Shown: positions 22,399 to 33,280, numbered from the stretch's first letter. The stretch is 64,000 nucleotides of DNA from Nemertoderma westbladi (GCA_032718475.1 JAUCBJ010003758.1:1-64000), one strand, 5' to 3'. Numbers and translations are program-made. The notes: generated by a model not told the origin, from the letters alone.

Positions 22399-22568
22399 GC
22401 GTAATCATTCATTGTTTCGTTCCATGCCTCAATGCTAATGGCTATTTGATACAACACTAACAAACGCTAGGCATGGGTATTTAGCATGATAGTTCTCATG
22501 CATGTCGTTGAACATGAAGTAGTAGGACTGGTTCAATCTCACTCTTGGATAAGGCGGAATGCATTGTA

Positions 22569-24190
22569 TTACTCAGCAAAGCTCTTTTCTAGTAGTTTCT
22601 TCAATAGTGGCTTGTAGTATTTGTCGAGAACAGCTAGCCATTCTTCTGTAAACTGGTCAGCACTCATCTTGTAGCCTGAGAGCAACATTATTTTCACCAT
22701 GCTAAGGCATGACAAGAAGAAGGGCTCATTGACGACAGGAGCAGTTTGTTTTCCTCGTACATAGTCGTCATACAGTCTGGTGTTAACCCTATTACCACTG
22801 GGGGGGGGGGGGGGGGGGGGGATTTAGTAATTATTTATGTTTGGGCTATTTTTATTTATTTTTATTGGTTTGGATCACTCTAATGCTCTATCTATACAAG
22901 TATGTAAGTGTAGTGGTACGTGATTTTTGGAGCACCAAACTTAGGGTGTGGCACTTTAAAATTTCAAAATTACTTTATTCGGAAAATTTACTAAAGTTTT
23001 GATTTCGAAGCATTTTTATTGGTTTTCTGGAGCGCTGAATCGATTGAAAGTAATATAGAAGCCTGAAAACATTTTTGGTGCACCAAAATTTTTCAATTCA
23101 TTTTTCAAAATTTGAAGTGCCACGCCCTAATTTTGGTACATCAAAAATGGCGAACCACTAAGTCTTCAGGCTTCTTCTATATTACTTTCAATCGATTCAG
23201 CGGTCTAGAAAACCTATATAAATGCGCTAAAATTTCAATTTTGGTTTATTTTTCGAATCTCATATTTTTCAAAAATTGAAGTGCCACGCCCTAATTTTGG
23301 TGCACCAAAAATGGCGAACCACTAAGTCTTCAAGCTTCTATATTACTTTCAATCCCTTCAGCGGCCCAGAAAACCTATAAAGATGCGTTGAAATAAAAAA
23401 TTAGGGGAATTTTATGATATAAAATTTGAAGTGCCACGCCACGCCCACTTCTTAGGTGCACGAAAAATAGCATCCACTTCAATTTTTGTAAATGGAATAT
23501 AATTACATTCGATTCAGCGTCTTGAAAAACCTTCTAAATCTAGCCAACACTGCCAGACTATTAGTTTTGAGAAAACGAAAAATTTTTAAATTTTGTCCTG
23601 GGTCTACTTTTATTTTTCATCAAAATTATGATTCCCTGCTTATGAAATTTTAACTTTTTAAGGTTTAGTAGTGTTCATCTATAGTTGTTTCACCAACAGC
23701 CCAAATTTTGTAGGATTTTATTGGACGATTACAAAAATATATTGGGTGGGCCGAATCGCCCCCCCCCCCCCCCCCCCCCCCAGTGGTGCAAATGGTCAAA
23801 ACACCCCAGTGGTAGGTAATAGGGTTAAAAGTTGTAGATTGGATTACTGTTTTTAAGGACCCTCATAGCTGAAGACGTTGTCCTCGTCATTGCTGTTCCT
23901 GCTAGTGTTGCCACTTGTATTGCCCGCTTTCTCAACCACTGGATGAAGTCTGGTGGAACTATTTTATCCATTCTTTGGGCTTTGACTAGGCCACTATAAC
24001 TCCAGTTTCCATGAGCCAGTTGATGTAGAGCAGAATCAAGGCTGTATGTACAGACTGTCACAATTGCGTGGCAGGAGATAGTTGGATGATTTATGATGTT
24101 TAGAAAGAATGGGTCATCGATTACCTCCACCAAACAAATGATGTAGAAAACAGGCTTGAGAGACGCTGTGATTGTCGTATCTGTTAAATT
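22569..24190 (-). pseudogene. Unrecognised gene split by a TTAA MITE
   Basis: The upstream part (about 24190 to 23829) reads through LKPVFYIICLVEVIDDPFFL, NIINHPTISCHAIVTVCTYS, GNWSYSGLVKAQRMDKIVPP and FIQWLRKRAIQVATLAGTAM. The downstream part (22782 to the stop at 22569-22571) reads YDDYVRGKQTAPVVNEPFFL, SCLSMVKIMLLSGYKMSADQ and FTEEWLAVLDKYYKPLLKK. Both have the regular helical composition of a real protein, and both carry a DPFFL/EPFFL block. They are separated by MITE B and are in different phases across it, so either an intron or a frameshift is involved. The Met at 24133 is internal to a longer open frame. I do not recognise the family and assign no function. Confidence 0.5.
22783..23828. 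mobile_element. TTAA-flanked MITE with G/C-run ends (MITE B)
   Basis: TTAA at 22783-22786 and 23825-23828 bracket the element, as expected for piggyBac-type insertion. The terminal inverted repeat begins CCCTATTACC on both sides and then reaches CCACTGGGG. Inside it are G22 (22800-22821) on the left and C23 (23759-23781) on the right. The interior has three diverged tandem units of about 160 bp (about 23045-23540) sharing GTGCCACGCCCTAATTTTGG and TTACTTTCAATCGATTCAGC. No transposase frame is present, so it must have been moved in trans. Confidence 0.85.
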
Positions 24191-24199
24191 TCCTGTTGA

Positions 24200-24511
24200 T
24201 CAATATTTTTACTGTTTTCCGGGTGCTTTACAGTGTTTTTCATGTTTTTCTAGTGTTTTACTGTTTTGCTAGTGTTTTCCTAATTTAGAATTATCCTTCT
24301 TTCTATACCTACTGTTGTTTATAATATACTTATTGGGAATTTGATCCAAAGGCAAATTCACAGATAGTTGTGACAAATCAGGGGACTTGGTTTTCACTCA
24401 GGAAGAATTCCAAACCACAGTAAATCGATTTCAGCTATAGAGACTACGAAGTACGTTTGTTGTATTTTTAGGGCTAAATTTGGCAAATTTTGCAAAATTT
24501 TAAATGCCACG
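24200..24511. other. No gene recognised
   Basis: AT-rich DNA. TGTTTT and CTAGTGTTTT phrases repeat near 24230-24285. No feature can be supported. Confidence 0.5.
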
Positions 24512-24626
24512 AGTGTGTAGTAGACTCGCCTCGATGGCTCGCCCCCACCTGTATCCGAACTAGATCGCACTTAGCCCACCCCCTTCACCGAAGGGGTATG
24601 TGTAGTAGACTCGCCTCAATGGCAGT
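24512..24626. repeat. Short repeat flanking the gypsy fragment (left copy)
   Basis: The unit carries GTAGTAGACTCGCCT at both ends and the middle CGCACTTAGCCCACCCCCTT followed by CCGAAGGGGTATGTG. A second copy is at 26104-26235, beyond the gypsy fragment, in the same orientation. On the minus strand the purine-rich GAAGGGGGTGGG would suit a polypurine tract next to a 3' LTR, and the integrase frame ends inside it. Confidence 0.75.
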
Positions 24627-26074
24627 GTGGGCTCAAGTTGGGCAGACGCAGGCGGGCCGCTAGGTGGTGCGCTGAATGTGCGGACACGCAAAAGTACGCG
24701 GTTCCGTCGCACAATTCGCCCGCTCTCTTGGCGCACGTGGAAGTCGTGGTTGGGGAGGGCCTTGACCACGGTTCCAAGGCCAGTCCAACGCTTAGTGGTG
24801 GGGTCTTGAATGGTAACCGGCTGGCCGACCAGGAGTGTTTTCAGTGGGCGTGTTTGGCAGTTATAGTTCGCCTGTAGTTCGTTGCGGTTGGTGGCAGCCA
24901 CCTCGTCCAGCTCCCTGAATGTTTGGCGCCACATGGGGGCGAAGGAGGTGAAGTGGATGGGGAGGGCCTCCTGGACGTTGCGACCGTACAGGAGCTCGGC
25001 AGAGGATCGACCACCGTAGCGTGGGGTGTTGCGAAAAGCCAGGATCCCCTGTACGATTGCGTCCGAGTCGTGGGTGGCCCCCAGGAAGAGTTCCTTCATG
25101 GCCTTGACCGCGGCCTCGGCGCGTCCATTGGTGCGCACTAGGTAGGGGCTGGAGAGCTCGAGCTGGACCCCCCACTGGTGGAGGAACTGGCGGACTTCGT
25201 TGGATACGAATTGGGGGCCGCCGTCGGGGTGGAGGATTGTAGGGACGGCAGTGGCGAGGAAGAGGTGGCGAAGGCAGTCGATGATCGCACAAGATGTTGT
25301 GTCTGAGTTGAGGCGGTACAGCGTGGGCCAGCCGGTATACTCGTCGGTGACCACTAAGTATTTAATGGCGCCGACCTGGAAGAGGTTGGCATGGGCATGC
25401 TGGAAGGGCCTCGTGGCCTCCGGGTTGTGTTGGAGGGGCTCGGTGGCGTGGGTGGGGAGGTTGGTCTGGCAGGAACGGCATCGATTTACTGTTTGTTGGA
25501 TGTCGTTCAGTAGGGATGGCCACCAGACCGACCTGGTCGCACGATCCCGAGTCTTGTTCAGCCCCTGGTGGGCGGCGTGTAGCTGTTGGAGGGCAGTGCG
25601 GCGCAACTCAACGGGGATGTAAAGTTGAGGGCCTTTTAGGATCACCCCCTCGTGGATCATCAGGTCGGCGCGGTGGACAAAGTAGGGCCGGAGTTGGTCG
25701 TCGACCACGTTGTGTTTTGAGGTCGGCAGTTGGTCATCGACCACGTTGTGTTTTGAGGTCGGCCAACCCTCTTGGATGACGTTGAGGAGGGCGTGGTAAA
25801 CTGGGTCGCGTTGGCTGGCCTCCCGAATTTGCTTGATACGTGCGTCCTGGGAATCAAGCGATGGGAGCTGCCCGATGGCGGCATTCACCATGAATTCCCA
25901 GTCTGCGTCGTCGTCAGGGGTCAGAAGTAAGTCGTCGGGCTGAGGTGCGTGGAGGGGGGCACGGGAAAACGCGTCAGCGACGAGGTGCTTCAAACCGCAT
26001 TGGTGGCGTGCGGTGAAGTTGAACCGGGCCAACGCAGTCTTCAACTTCAGGTTATGGTAATGAATAGAAGACAC
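24560..26074 (-). pseudogene. Ty3/gypsy RNase H end and integrase, 504-codon frame
   Basis: An open frame of 504 codons. It starts with the RNase H end (ALARFNFTARHQCGLKHLVA then DAFSRAP). The integrase zinc-binding block has His residues in LHAAHQGLNKTR and CRSC. The core follows with HPDGGPQF and NGRAEAAVK, Asp and Glu 35 residues apart. The first core acidic residue, normally Asp in a DLF motif, reads Asn (HANLF, codon at 25385-25387), so the enzyme is probably inactive. A 14-residue tandem duplication (QLPTSKHNVVDD-type) lies before the zinc block. Reverse transcriptase, protease and gag are absent: to the right the frame breaks into the flanking repeat. The first Met is not a real start. 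Confidence 0.9.
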
Positions 26075-26103
26075 ACCCCTATGGCTCGCCCCATCCCCTT
26101 ATT

Positions 26104-26240
26104 CTCATGTAGTAGACTTGTAGTAGACTTGCCTCGATGGCTTGCCCCCACCTGCATCCGAACAAGATCGCACTTAGCCCACCCCCTTCGCCGAAGGGGT
26201 ATGTGTAGTAGACTCGCCTCGATGGCTCGCCCCCTTGTCT
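26104..26240. repeat. Short repeat flanking the gypsy fragment (right copy)
   Basis: A direct copy of 24512-24626 with a few substitutions. GTAGTAGACTTG is doubled at its left edge. Repeats on both sides of a 5'-deleted pol fragment suggest a rearranged or template-switched integration, or LTR-derived edges. Confidence 0.7.
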
Positions 26241-26329
26241 GGTTGTATCTGTATGCGTTATGAATATACCGGTATACTGACTTACTGAAGATACGGACGA
26301 CCGGTACCAGACAGCTAGTCAATGAGGCT

Positions 26330-26868
26330 GGGGTAGATTTATATGAAAATCACAATTTCACATTTTGTGTTTGTTTCCAACCTATTTGACATGATATATT
26401 TGCATCTTCCTTACCTTTTATCAAAAATACAAAATATCTAGGAATTTCAAAACAGGCATTACCTTCCCAAAAATTTGAAATTTTCAAGTGTCGTGAGGCC
26501 CGCTTAGAATTTTTCAAAATCAAATTTTTTTTAAAGTTAGTTTAGACTGATTTGGCATCAGAAAAATAGTGCTTCCCTTAAAAGTAAAGAAAACAATTTT
26601 TCTCACTCCATCCTACTAAGCAGGCCATACCCTACATACAGGGCAGACTTGCCAATGACCAGCTTCCCCCCGCATTGATAACTACCCCAATGGCATCCTC
26701 CTCGTACACTACCACATGTTCTTGATCTTCAGTGCATCTGGATTACTCATTTACCGTCGCATCAAGCTCCATCATTATTAGATCCAGTATCAATTTGATA
26801 CATGATTTATTAATAAGGGATTGGTCCTCTATAATTTTTGTTTAAATTAAATATGAATTCATATCTAG
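26330..26868. other. No gene recognised
   Basis: AT-rich DNA. A phrase near 26485-26505 (AATTTTCAAGTGTCGTGAGG) recalls the repeated interior of MITE B, but no borders are visible. Confidence 0.4.
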
Positions 26869-26882
26869 TTAAGTTAAATTTA

Positions 26883-28908
26883 CTACTACTAGGTCGAGCG
26901 AACTCGGACAGTGGAAATGAGATCCTTCCAGGCTTCCCGATTCTCCATAGTTGTCGCAATTTCGTTTCTCCCAAGTTCAGTATCCCTTTCAAGTTGATCT
27001 ATATATGTTATGGCAGGTCGTCCACGACTACGCTTTCCATGAGTTGGTTGCCAGAGAAGTAGATCTGGTATGACCTCGTCTTTACTTCACCAGCAGTGCC
27101 CACTGAATCTTAATCTGCGTTCACGGAGGGTGGTTGATACAGGTGGTATTGTACCATAAAGCTCGGCGTTTGTCATGTGTTGTCTCCAGCTGATGTTTAG
27201 GGCTGCCCTTAGTAGTCTTGTGTAGCAACCATCAATTCGTTGTTCAAGTGATTTAGTCAGTGTCCAGGTCTCACTCCCGTATAAAAATACACTTTCCACT
27301 GTGGCTCGAAAGAACTTGGTCTTCAGGTGCCTGGAGAGATCTGATTTCCAGATGGTATCCATTTTTGATAGAGCTACCCAAGCCTTTGCTTTCCTAACTT
27401 CTATGTCCTTTTTGCTACTCTCTATCCATGATCCAAGGTACTGGAAGTCATCGACCTGCCTTAGTTGATTATTATCAATGGTTGTCAAGTTTCCATCAAC
27501 ATTAAAGGTCATGAATTCGGTCTTGGTAGCATTTATATGTAATCCAACCTCCTTAGCAGCCCTCTCCACTTTATTTAGTAGAAGCTGTGCATCTGCTAGC
27601 GTATTAGAGAGCAGGGCGATGTCATCCGCAAAGTCGGTGTCTGTGACTGTAGTTGCCGGATATCTACTACTTCTGCGTTCTTGAAGTGTGAATCCCAGAT
27701 CTTCACCCTTTGTGGCCGTCCTCATTGCGTAATCCAGCACAATTACAAATAGTAATGGTGCTAATGTGTCACCTTGCAGTACGCCAGCCAGATTGAGAAA
27801 AACTCAGTTTCACCATCTGGTGAGAGTACCTGCGCTTTTGTGTCACAATATAGCAATCCAATGCCAGCAACAATTACTTCTGGTATTCCATAAGCTCTTA
27901 GGATTTCAAGCATTTTACCTCTATGGATGGAGTCGAATGCCTTCTTGAAGTCCACAAAAGTCATGACTGCGGGGAGATTCTTTGACTTAATTCCTTCAAT
28001 CAGTCTCCGTAGTGCAAGTATCTGAGCTATTGTTGATCTACTTGGTCGAAATCCGTTTTGGCTCTTACGCAGTAGTTTCTCTATGTGAGGCCTAATCCTA
28101 TATAGAATCATTTTATTGTATATTTTGGCAGCTACCACAAGCAGACAGATCCCACGATAGTTTGTTGGTATGCCGAGGTCTCCTTTCTTGGGGAGAGGCT
28201 TTAGTTGACCTTTAGTCCAAATTGGTGGTGGCTTTTCCCCTTTTAACATCCGGTTGCAATCATTCAATAATGGTCTAGTTAGCACTCCGGTTTTACATAC
28301 CTCCGCTGGGATTTCATCTAATCCACTCGCTTTATTATTGGACATGCTTTTAATGCTTCTTTGGAGTTCGGCAGGTGTGAAGTCCCCTGTTTCTATAGGT
28401 AGTGTCTTGTCATATATTTTCCTTGTAGGGCTGACCTTGATGTTTGGTGGCTGCCCAAGCAAGTTGCTGAAGTGATTTTTCCACTTCCCAACACGTTCTT
28501 CAGGACTATCGGCTTTGAGGCGCCCCTTTGCACAACTTTTCCGACCAGATACCTCATTTACAGTTTGCCAGGTAAGTCTTGATTGTTGCTGTATGTGAGC
28601 AGTTGTAATTGCTTCAGTTTTATCCTGTATGTACTTTTCCTGGCTGATGTTGTAGGCCAATTTAAGATCGTCCTTAGCTTTCTCAACCTTGTTAATGTTT
28701 TCGGTTGTTGGTTATTCGGTTTTAACTTTGTACGCTATCTTAAGATCTTCTCTCTTACAAGTAACCTCAGAGTTTTGCCATGGCACATACTGTTTTCGTT
28801 TAGGTTTCTGGGGGATATGCCTCTTTGCTGATTCCTTGTGGGCTGTTATTATATTCTGGTATATTGAATCGGTGGATTGGTCTTCATCCATTGACTGAAG
28901 TAAAATTA
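26883..28908 (-). mobile_element. LINE copy 1, 5'-truncated, 12-bp target duplication
   Basis: The insertion is flanked by AAGTTAAATTTA at 26871-26882 and 28909-28920. On the minus strand its 3' end is a short (TAG)n run directly against the duplication, and its 5' end lies in the linker before reverse transcriptase, so the endonuclease is missing. These are the marks of target-primed reverse transcription with 5' truncation. Confidence 0.85.
26893..28890 (-). pseudogene. LINE reverse transcriptase, one frameshift (copy 1)
   Basis: The 28660-27761 frame carries the fingers and palm: LPKKGDLGIPTNYRGICLL, SQNGFRPSRST and FVDFKKAFDSIHR with the first catalytic Asp. After a one-base deletion near 27783 the frame 27740-27087 continues through GVLQGDTLAPLLF and FADDIALLS (catalytic Asp pair), then YLGSWIESSKKD and YGSETWTLT. 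A further shift near 27085 leads into the C-terminal block LLLWQPTHGKRSRGRP. The protein would copy the LINE RNA at the nick, but the shifts make it non-functional. The clade resembles marine invertebrate elements with GVLQGDTLAP; not named further. Confidence 0.85.
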
Positions 28909-28920
28909 AAGTTAAATTTA

Positions 28921-29150
28921 TTATTATTATTATTATGGTTTATTACTTTAAACAGTACAGTTGTGCATATAGTTTTCCCTTATAACTAGCACTACTGATA
29001 TTTTTGAAGATAACATAACCTCCTCTGACCATAGCCCATAGTCTCTCCGATATTTTAGACAACATCTTTATTAATATAATTCACATCTCTCAAGACATCA
29101 TTAGTTCGATACCAGGCACTCTCCAATTACACATTAAGAAGCAGAAACCC
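28921..29150. other. No gene; (TTA)n microsatellite at the left edge
   Basis: Directly after the LINE target duplication there is a (TTA)n run (28919-28936), then unremarkable AT-rich DNA. Confidence 0.6.
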
Positions 29151-29159
29151 CACTATTGG

Positions 29160-29625
29160 TATACGGACATTTCATTGCGGAACTTTTCGTCCCCAGGCTT
29201 TTTGTCCTGGAATTTTCAACCCATACCGTTTGTCCCCGGACTTTTTGTCCTGGTGGGTGGACAATTCGTCCCAGACATTTCATCCCAGACTTTGCATCCC
29301 AGACTTTTCATCACAGACTTTTAATCCTGGACTTTTTGGCCCAGACATTTCAACCCGAACTTTTCGTCCTAGTGGAAAATTCATCCCGGAATATACATCC
29401 ATGTCCCTGGTCTTTAGGTTCCCTGTCTTTTAGATCTGGACTTCAAAAAGAAAATCGAAAAGTCCAGGACAAAAAGTCCGGGACAAAAAGTCTGGGACAA
29501 AAAGTCCGGGCTGAAAAGTCTGGTTCATGGTTGGACTTTTCATCCCCAAACATTTTCTGGGATTTTCCATCATGGGGACGAGAAGTCCCAGGATGAAAAG
29601 TCCCGGGACGAAACATCCTAGATCC
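29160..29625. repeat. Folded-back satellite of 14-bp GGAC...GTCC units
   Basis: From 29170 to about 29400, 14-bp units of the form GACTTTTCATCCCA run in one orientation with variable cores. From about 29455 to 29520, and again 29570-29625, the units run as the reverse complement, best preserved as AAAAAGTCCGGGAC repeated. Each unit is itself close to palindromic (GGACTTTTTGTCC). The open frames seen here on both strands are products of the repeat, not genes. It resembles a fold-back element. Confidence 0.85.
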
Positions 29626-29749
29626 CTCACTGTTATTTTCTTATCAAAACCTTATCATTCGAAGTTCAGTGCTATATCATACATTTAAACCACAACTCAG
29701 CTACTAATTATTCATATCCCTCCAACTTCTACTACTAATACTAGGTTTT

Positions 29750-30766
29750 AAGTTAGCTTGGACTGCGAATGTTGTGATTCGACACTTCTTGATTCTCCAT
29801 GGTAGTTTGTCCATGGCACATTCCATTGAGAATGAAATGGGCTAATTTAATTCTTGATTGGTATGTTGATTATTATCAATGGTGGTCGGCCATCCATTAA
29901 CATTAAAACTTATGTCATAAAGTCATCCTTCCTTTGTGGCATATATATGCAATCAAACCTCTTTAGTAACCCATTCCATTTTGTTCAGTAGAAGTTATAA
30001 GCATATCAGTTTATTAGAAAGCAGTGCAGTCATCTGTGAAGTTGGTATTTGCTACTGTTTGAATGGGATATCTGCTGCTTCTATATTCTAGTAGTATGGA
30101 TGAAAGATTTCCTTACACTAGTTGGCGTGTTCTGTATTCTGTATTCCAATATAATTCTGAACAATAATAGAGCCAATGTTTTTTTTTGCATTGCAATACA
30201 CCAGCCAGCATTGAGAACTCATATTCACCATCTGGGTGGCTGAATGTAATGACAAAATACTACTTTACTTAATTACTTCTGGTATGACATACTTAATTAC
30301 TTCTGGTATAACATAATATGTTAGGCTTAGGATTCCAACATTTGTTTCTATGGTTGGAGGCGAGTGTTTTCTTGTATTCCACCAAGGTCAGAACTGCAGG
30401 AAGGATAATATTTTTTCCTTCATCCAATCTCCATGGTGCTAGTATCTGATCTATTGTTGATATTTTGTATCAAAATTTAACATAATCATCCATCTTATGC
30501 AGTAGTTTCTCTATGAGGTCTAATTGTATAATCATCATCTTGTTGTATATTAGATTTGCAACCATAAGGAACTGATTCCATTATAGTTTGTTGGAACACC
30601 TAGGACTTTGTTGGGAAGAACATCTTCCCAACAAACTCCTAGGTGTTCCAACCTCCAACCCCAACCCCAACAAACTCAAAGGTTTTTGCAGAGGGGCTTT
30701 AGTTTTTTATTTCCAAATTGAACTTTCAGTATCCCTTTCAGCATCCAGTTGCTAACACCCAAGAAT
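29750..30766 (-). pseudogene. Old LINE copy of the copy-1 family, left part
   Basis: Diverged DNA aligning by eye with copy 1: compare 29866-30065 with 27466-27665 (ATTATCAATGG, CATTAACATTAAA, ATATATATGCAATC or ATTTATATGTAATC, AGCAG...GTCATC). No frame survives. The right part resumes at 33281 after the nested LINE copy 2. Confidence 0.7.
30590..30652. repeat. Near-perfect 30-bp hairpin inside the old LINE
   Basis: Arm 30590-30619 (starts GTTGGAACACCTAGGA) and arm 30623-30652 (ends TCCTAGGTGTTCCAAC) are inverted with one mismatch and a 3-nt loop. The same place in LINE copy 1 (about 28160-28200) has no hairpin, so it arose locally, probably by template switching. Confidence 0.85.
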
Positions 30767-30786
30767 GATGTTAGGTTAACCCCCTA

Positions 30787-33260
30787 CTACTAGGATCGGC
30801 ATGCTGCATTGCAGCTGCATTTTTAAGAATGCTGTGCCGGCTTATCGACAAAATTGCACCGCCACAACTCCCTATCACCCATGACATTTGCTAGATCATC
30901 CGCAACTTTAATGCCAGTGTCCTTTAAGATGCGTCTCAAGAAATTCATGGGCTGTCCACCATGCTTATTCACTCCATCAGGCTGCCAAAGTACAAGATTA
31001 TGCACTGGATGGTCCTCACGGCGAAAGCAATGTCCTGCAAAGCGGAGGTGATTTTGTTCTAGAGTCAAGCTTGGGGGAACCAATGAGACACCTCCAATGT
31101 TATATAGTGTCTGGTTGGAGATGTGTGCATTGTACTTGACACAATGAACCCGGCGTAGCATTCTTGTGAATGTGCCATCCAGAGATTTGGTGTCCTCAGC
31201 AGTTAGAGCCCAGCATGGACTCCCCTAGAGGAGTACTGGAACTACTGCTGCTCTAATTAACCGGACCTTAAGTTTCCGATCAATTCTCGGTGACTTCCAA
31301 ATTCTGGAAAGCCTATTCAAGGCTGCCCATGCCTTTCCCTTACGTATTCGAAGGTCCTCACCTGACTTCCGGATCCATGATCCCAGGTAACAGAAGTCAT
31401 CCACATTCTCAAGCATACCATCTTTTGAGCTTATGCTCATCCGATCAGAGACTTGCTGAGGACTTTCAAAGTTAACTGTCAAAATTTTGGTCTTTCTGGA
31501 GTTAATAAAAAGACCAACACTAGAAGCAGCATGTTCTAATGAGCTGAGGAGCCGTTGGGCTCCCTCTAGTGATTCTGAGAATACTCCTAAGTCATCAGCA
31601 AAGTCTAGATCAGTTAGGTATTTGGCAGGATTTCCTCGACTTATGGAGCCAGTAGGTAGAGTTATCATCACCCCATCATTATTATGATGATCTAAGGACA
31701 TGCGTAGAACATAGTCAACAACAATTATGAACAAGAATGGTGCAAGTGTGTCTCCCTGGAGGACACCCCATAACACTTAAAATGGTTCTGTGTCACCGTC
31801 AACAGTAGACACATATGTTGTCGAACCATCGTATACTGATCTTATTGCTGCAATAATTTCATCAGGAATCCCATATAATGAAAGTATGCTGAACATATGT
31901 GAGCGAGAGACTGAATCAAAGGCCTTGAAGAAGTCAACAAAGATAACAGCCAGATGCCTGTCTTGCTTTTTTGATAACTCTTCAATTATCCTTCTAAGTG
32001 CCAAAATGGGCTCCATGGTCCCACGACCTTTACGGAACCCATTCTGATTTCCACGGAGCAGTCTCTCAATGGGATCCCTGATGCGATATAATAGAATTCT
32101 ATCGTATAGCTTTGCAGCAATCGAGATCAATGAGATTCTCCGAAAAGAACCATAGAGTGTTAGGTTGCCCTTCTTGGGAACTGGCACCAACTTATTTGTT
32201 TTCATTTCTTGTGGGACTCTTGTTGTACGGTACATGTCTACTATGATGGGATAGATGAGCTTTAAACACTCAGGTATTTTAAAGACCTCAGGGGGAACAC
32301 CATCTACTCCACTGGCACGATTGGTCTTAATGCTCTTTGCAGCAGCCTTCACTTCTGCAAAGGAGCACTTCTGAATTTTGTTGTCAGTCCAGGGGGCCCG
32401 TTTCCTGTTTCGAGGGTATACAGGAACTGTTTCTGCAGCTGCTAACTTAACTGCCTCTGTGAAGGCAGTATAGCCCTCACAGTGATCTGCCGCCTCAGAG
32501 GCAAGAACCTCATACCTGTTGCTCAGCTGTAGTGTGAAGCTGGATCTCACACTTGGCTGTTGCAACAGAGAGGACCAGTCATGCCGCGGCAAGGCAGATT
32601 TCGTTGTTCTGCTAGCACGCAGACTAAGTCTTACCTTGGCCACAATAAGGCGGTGATCACTGGAGAAGGGTCGTAGTGTAAATGCATTACAGTCTTGTAT
32701 AGAGCTCCTGTATTTCCTACGAAACAGGATATGGTCTATCTGGGACTTGTGACCACTGGGTCCACTATGAGTCCATAGCTTTCCAGTTCGCTTCTTGAAC
32801 TGGGTTCCAGCCGAAAACAATCCATTTCCAGAGATAAAATCCTGAAGATGGACGGGATTTCGGTTAACACTATTGCTATAGACCCAGGGCGATGTAGGTG
32901 ATTGATGCAGACTAGCATTAAAGTCTCCCAGGAATGTATGCTGATTCACTCCATCAGTAGCTGCTTGTAGATTCTGGTAGAAATGTTCCACCTCCTCTAC
33001 AGGGGCAACACTAGTTGGAGAGTAGCACACAATCAGAACGACCTTAGGAAACTTCTTAGCCAGTCTTCCAGAACATGAGAAGTGGCAACGGATGATGCGG
33101 TTAGAGATTTGGTCTATTTTGTCCAATGCTGCATGTGCAGTTGGATTCATCAATAGACCAATTCCACCATTGCCACTATCATCTGCTGAAGCGAGGGCGA
33201 GTCGCCAACCGCCCCCCATGTCCTTAATCAGAACCTCATCAGTCTGTCCAGTCTGCATTC
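30787..33260 (-). mobile_element. LINE copy 2, nested, with 20-bp target duplication
   Basis: GATGTTAGGTTAACCCCCTA flanks the element exactly (30767-30786 and 33261-33280). Minus-strand 3' end: CATGCCGATCCTAG then (TAG)n. The 5' end is truncated inside the endonuclease. The sequence on both sides is one older LINE, so this insertion is younger than its host element. Confidence 0.92.
30823..33258 (-). pseudogene. LINE endonuclease and reverse transcriptase (copy 2)
   Basis: The 493-codon frame 33258-31777 has the endonuclease blocks THTFLGDFNASL-like (GDFNASL), SQIDHIL and SSDHRLIVAKV. It then appears internally shortened (DNKIQKCSFAEVKAAAKSIK joins endonuclease to reverse transcriptase too closely) and continues with VPVPKKGNLTLYGSFRRISL and FVDFFKAFDSVSR. 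A short break near 31776 leads to GVLQGDTLAPFLF and LDFADDLGVF. The codon at 31225-31227 is TAG where copy 3 has TAT (VLLYGSPCWAL), a point nonsense change. The last frame, 31161-30823, ends FVDKPAQHS. The start Met is not real because the 5' end is truncated. Confidence 0.88.
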
Positions 33261-33280
33261 GATGTTAGGTTAACCCCCTA

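Noticed and set aside
24627-25779. Several plus-strand frames opposite the gypsy integrase
   Set aside because: Mirror frames in GC-rich coding DNA; the minus strand shows integrase motifs.
29156-29630. Open frames of 146 and 66 codons on opposite strands
   Set aside because: Produced by the 14-bp satellite units, which lack stops in several frames; not genes.
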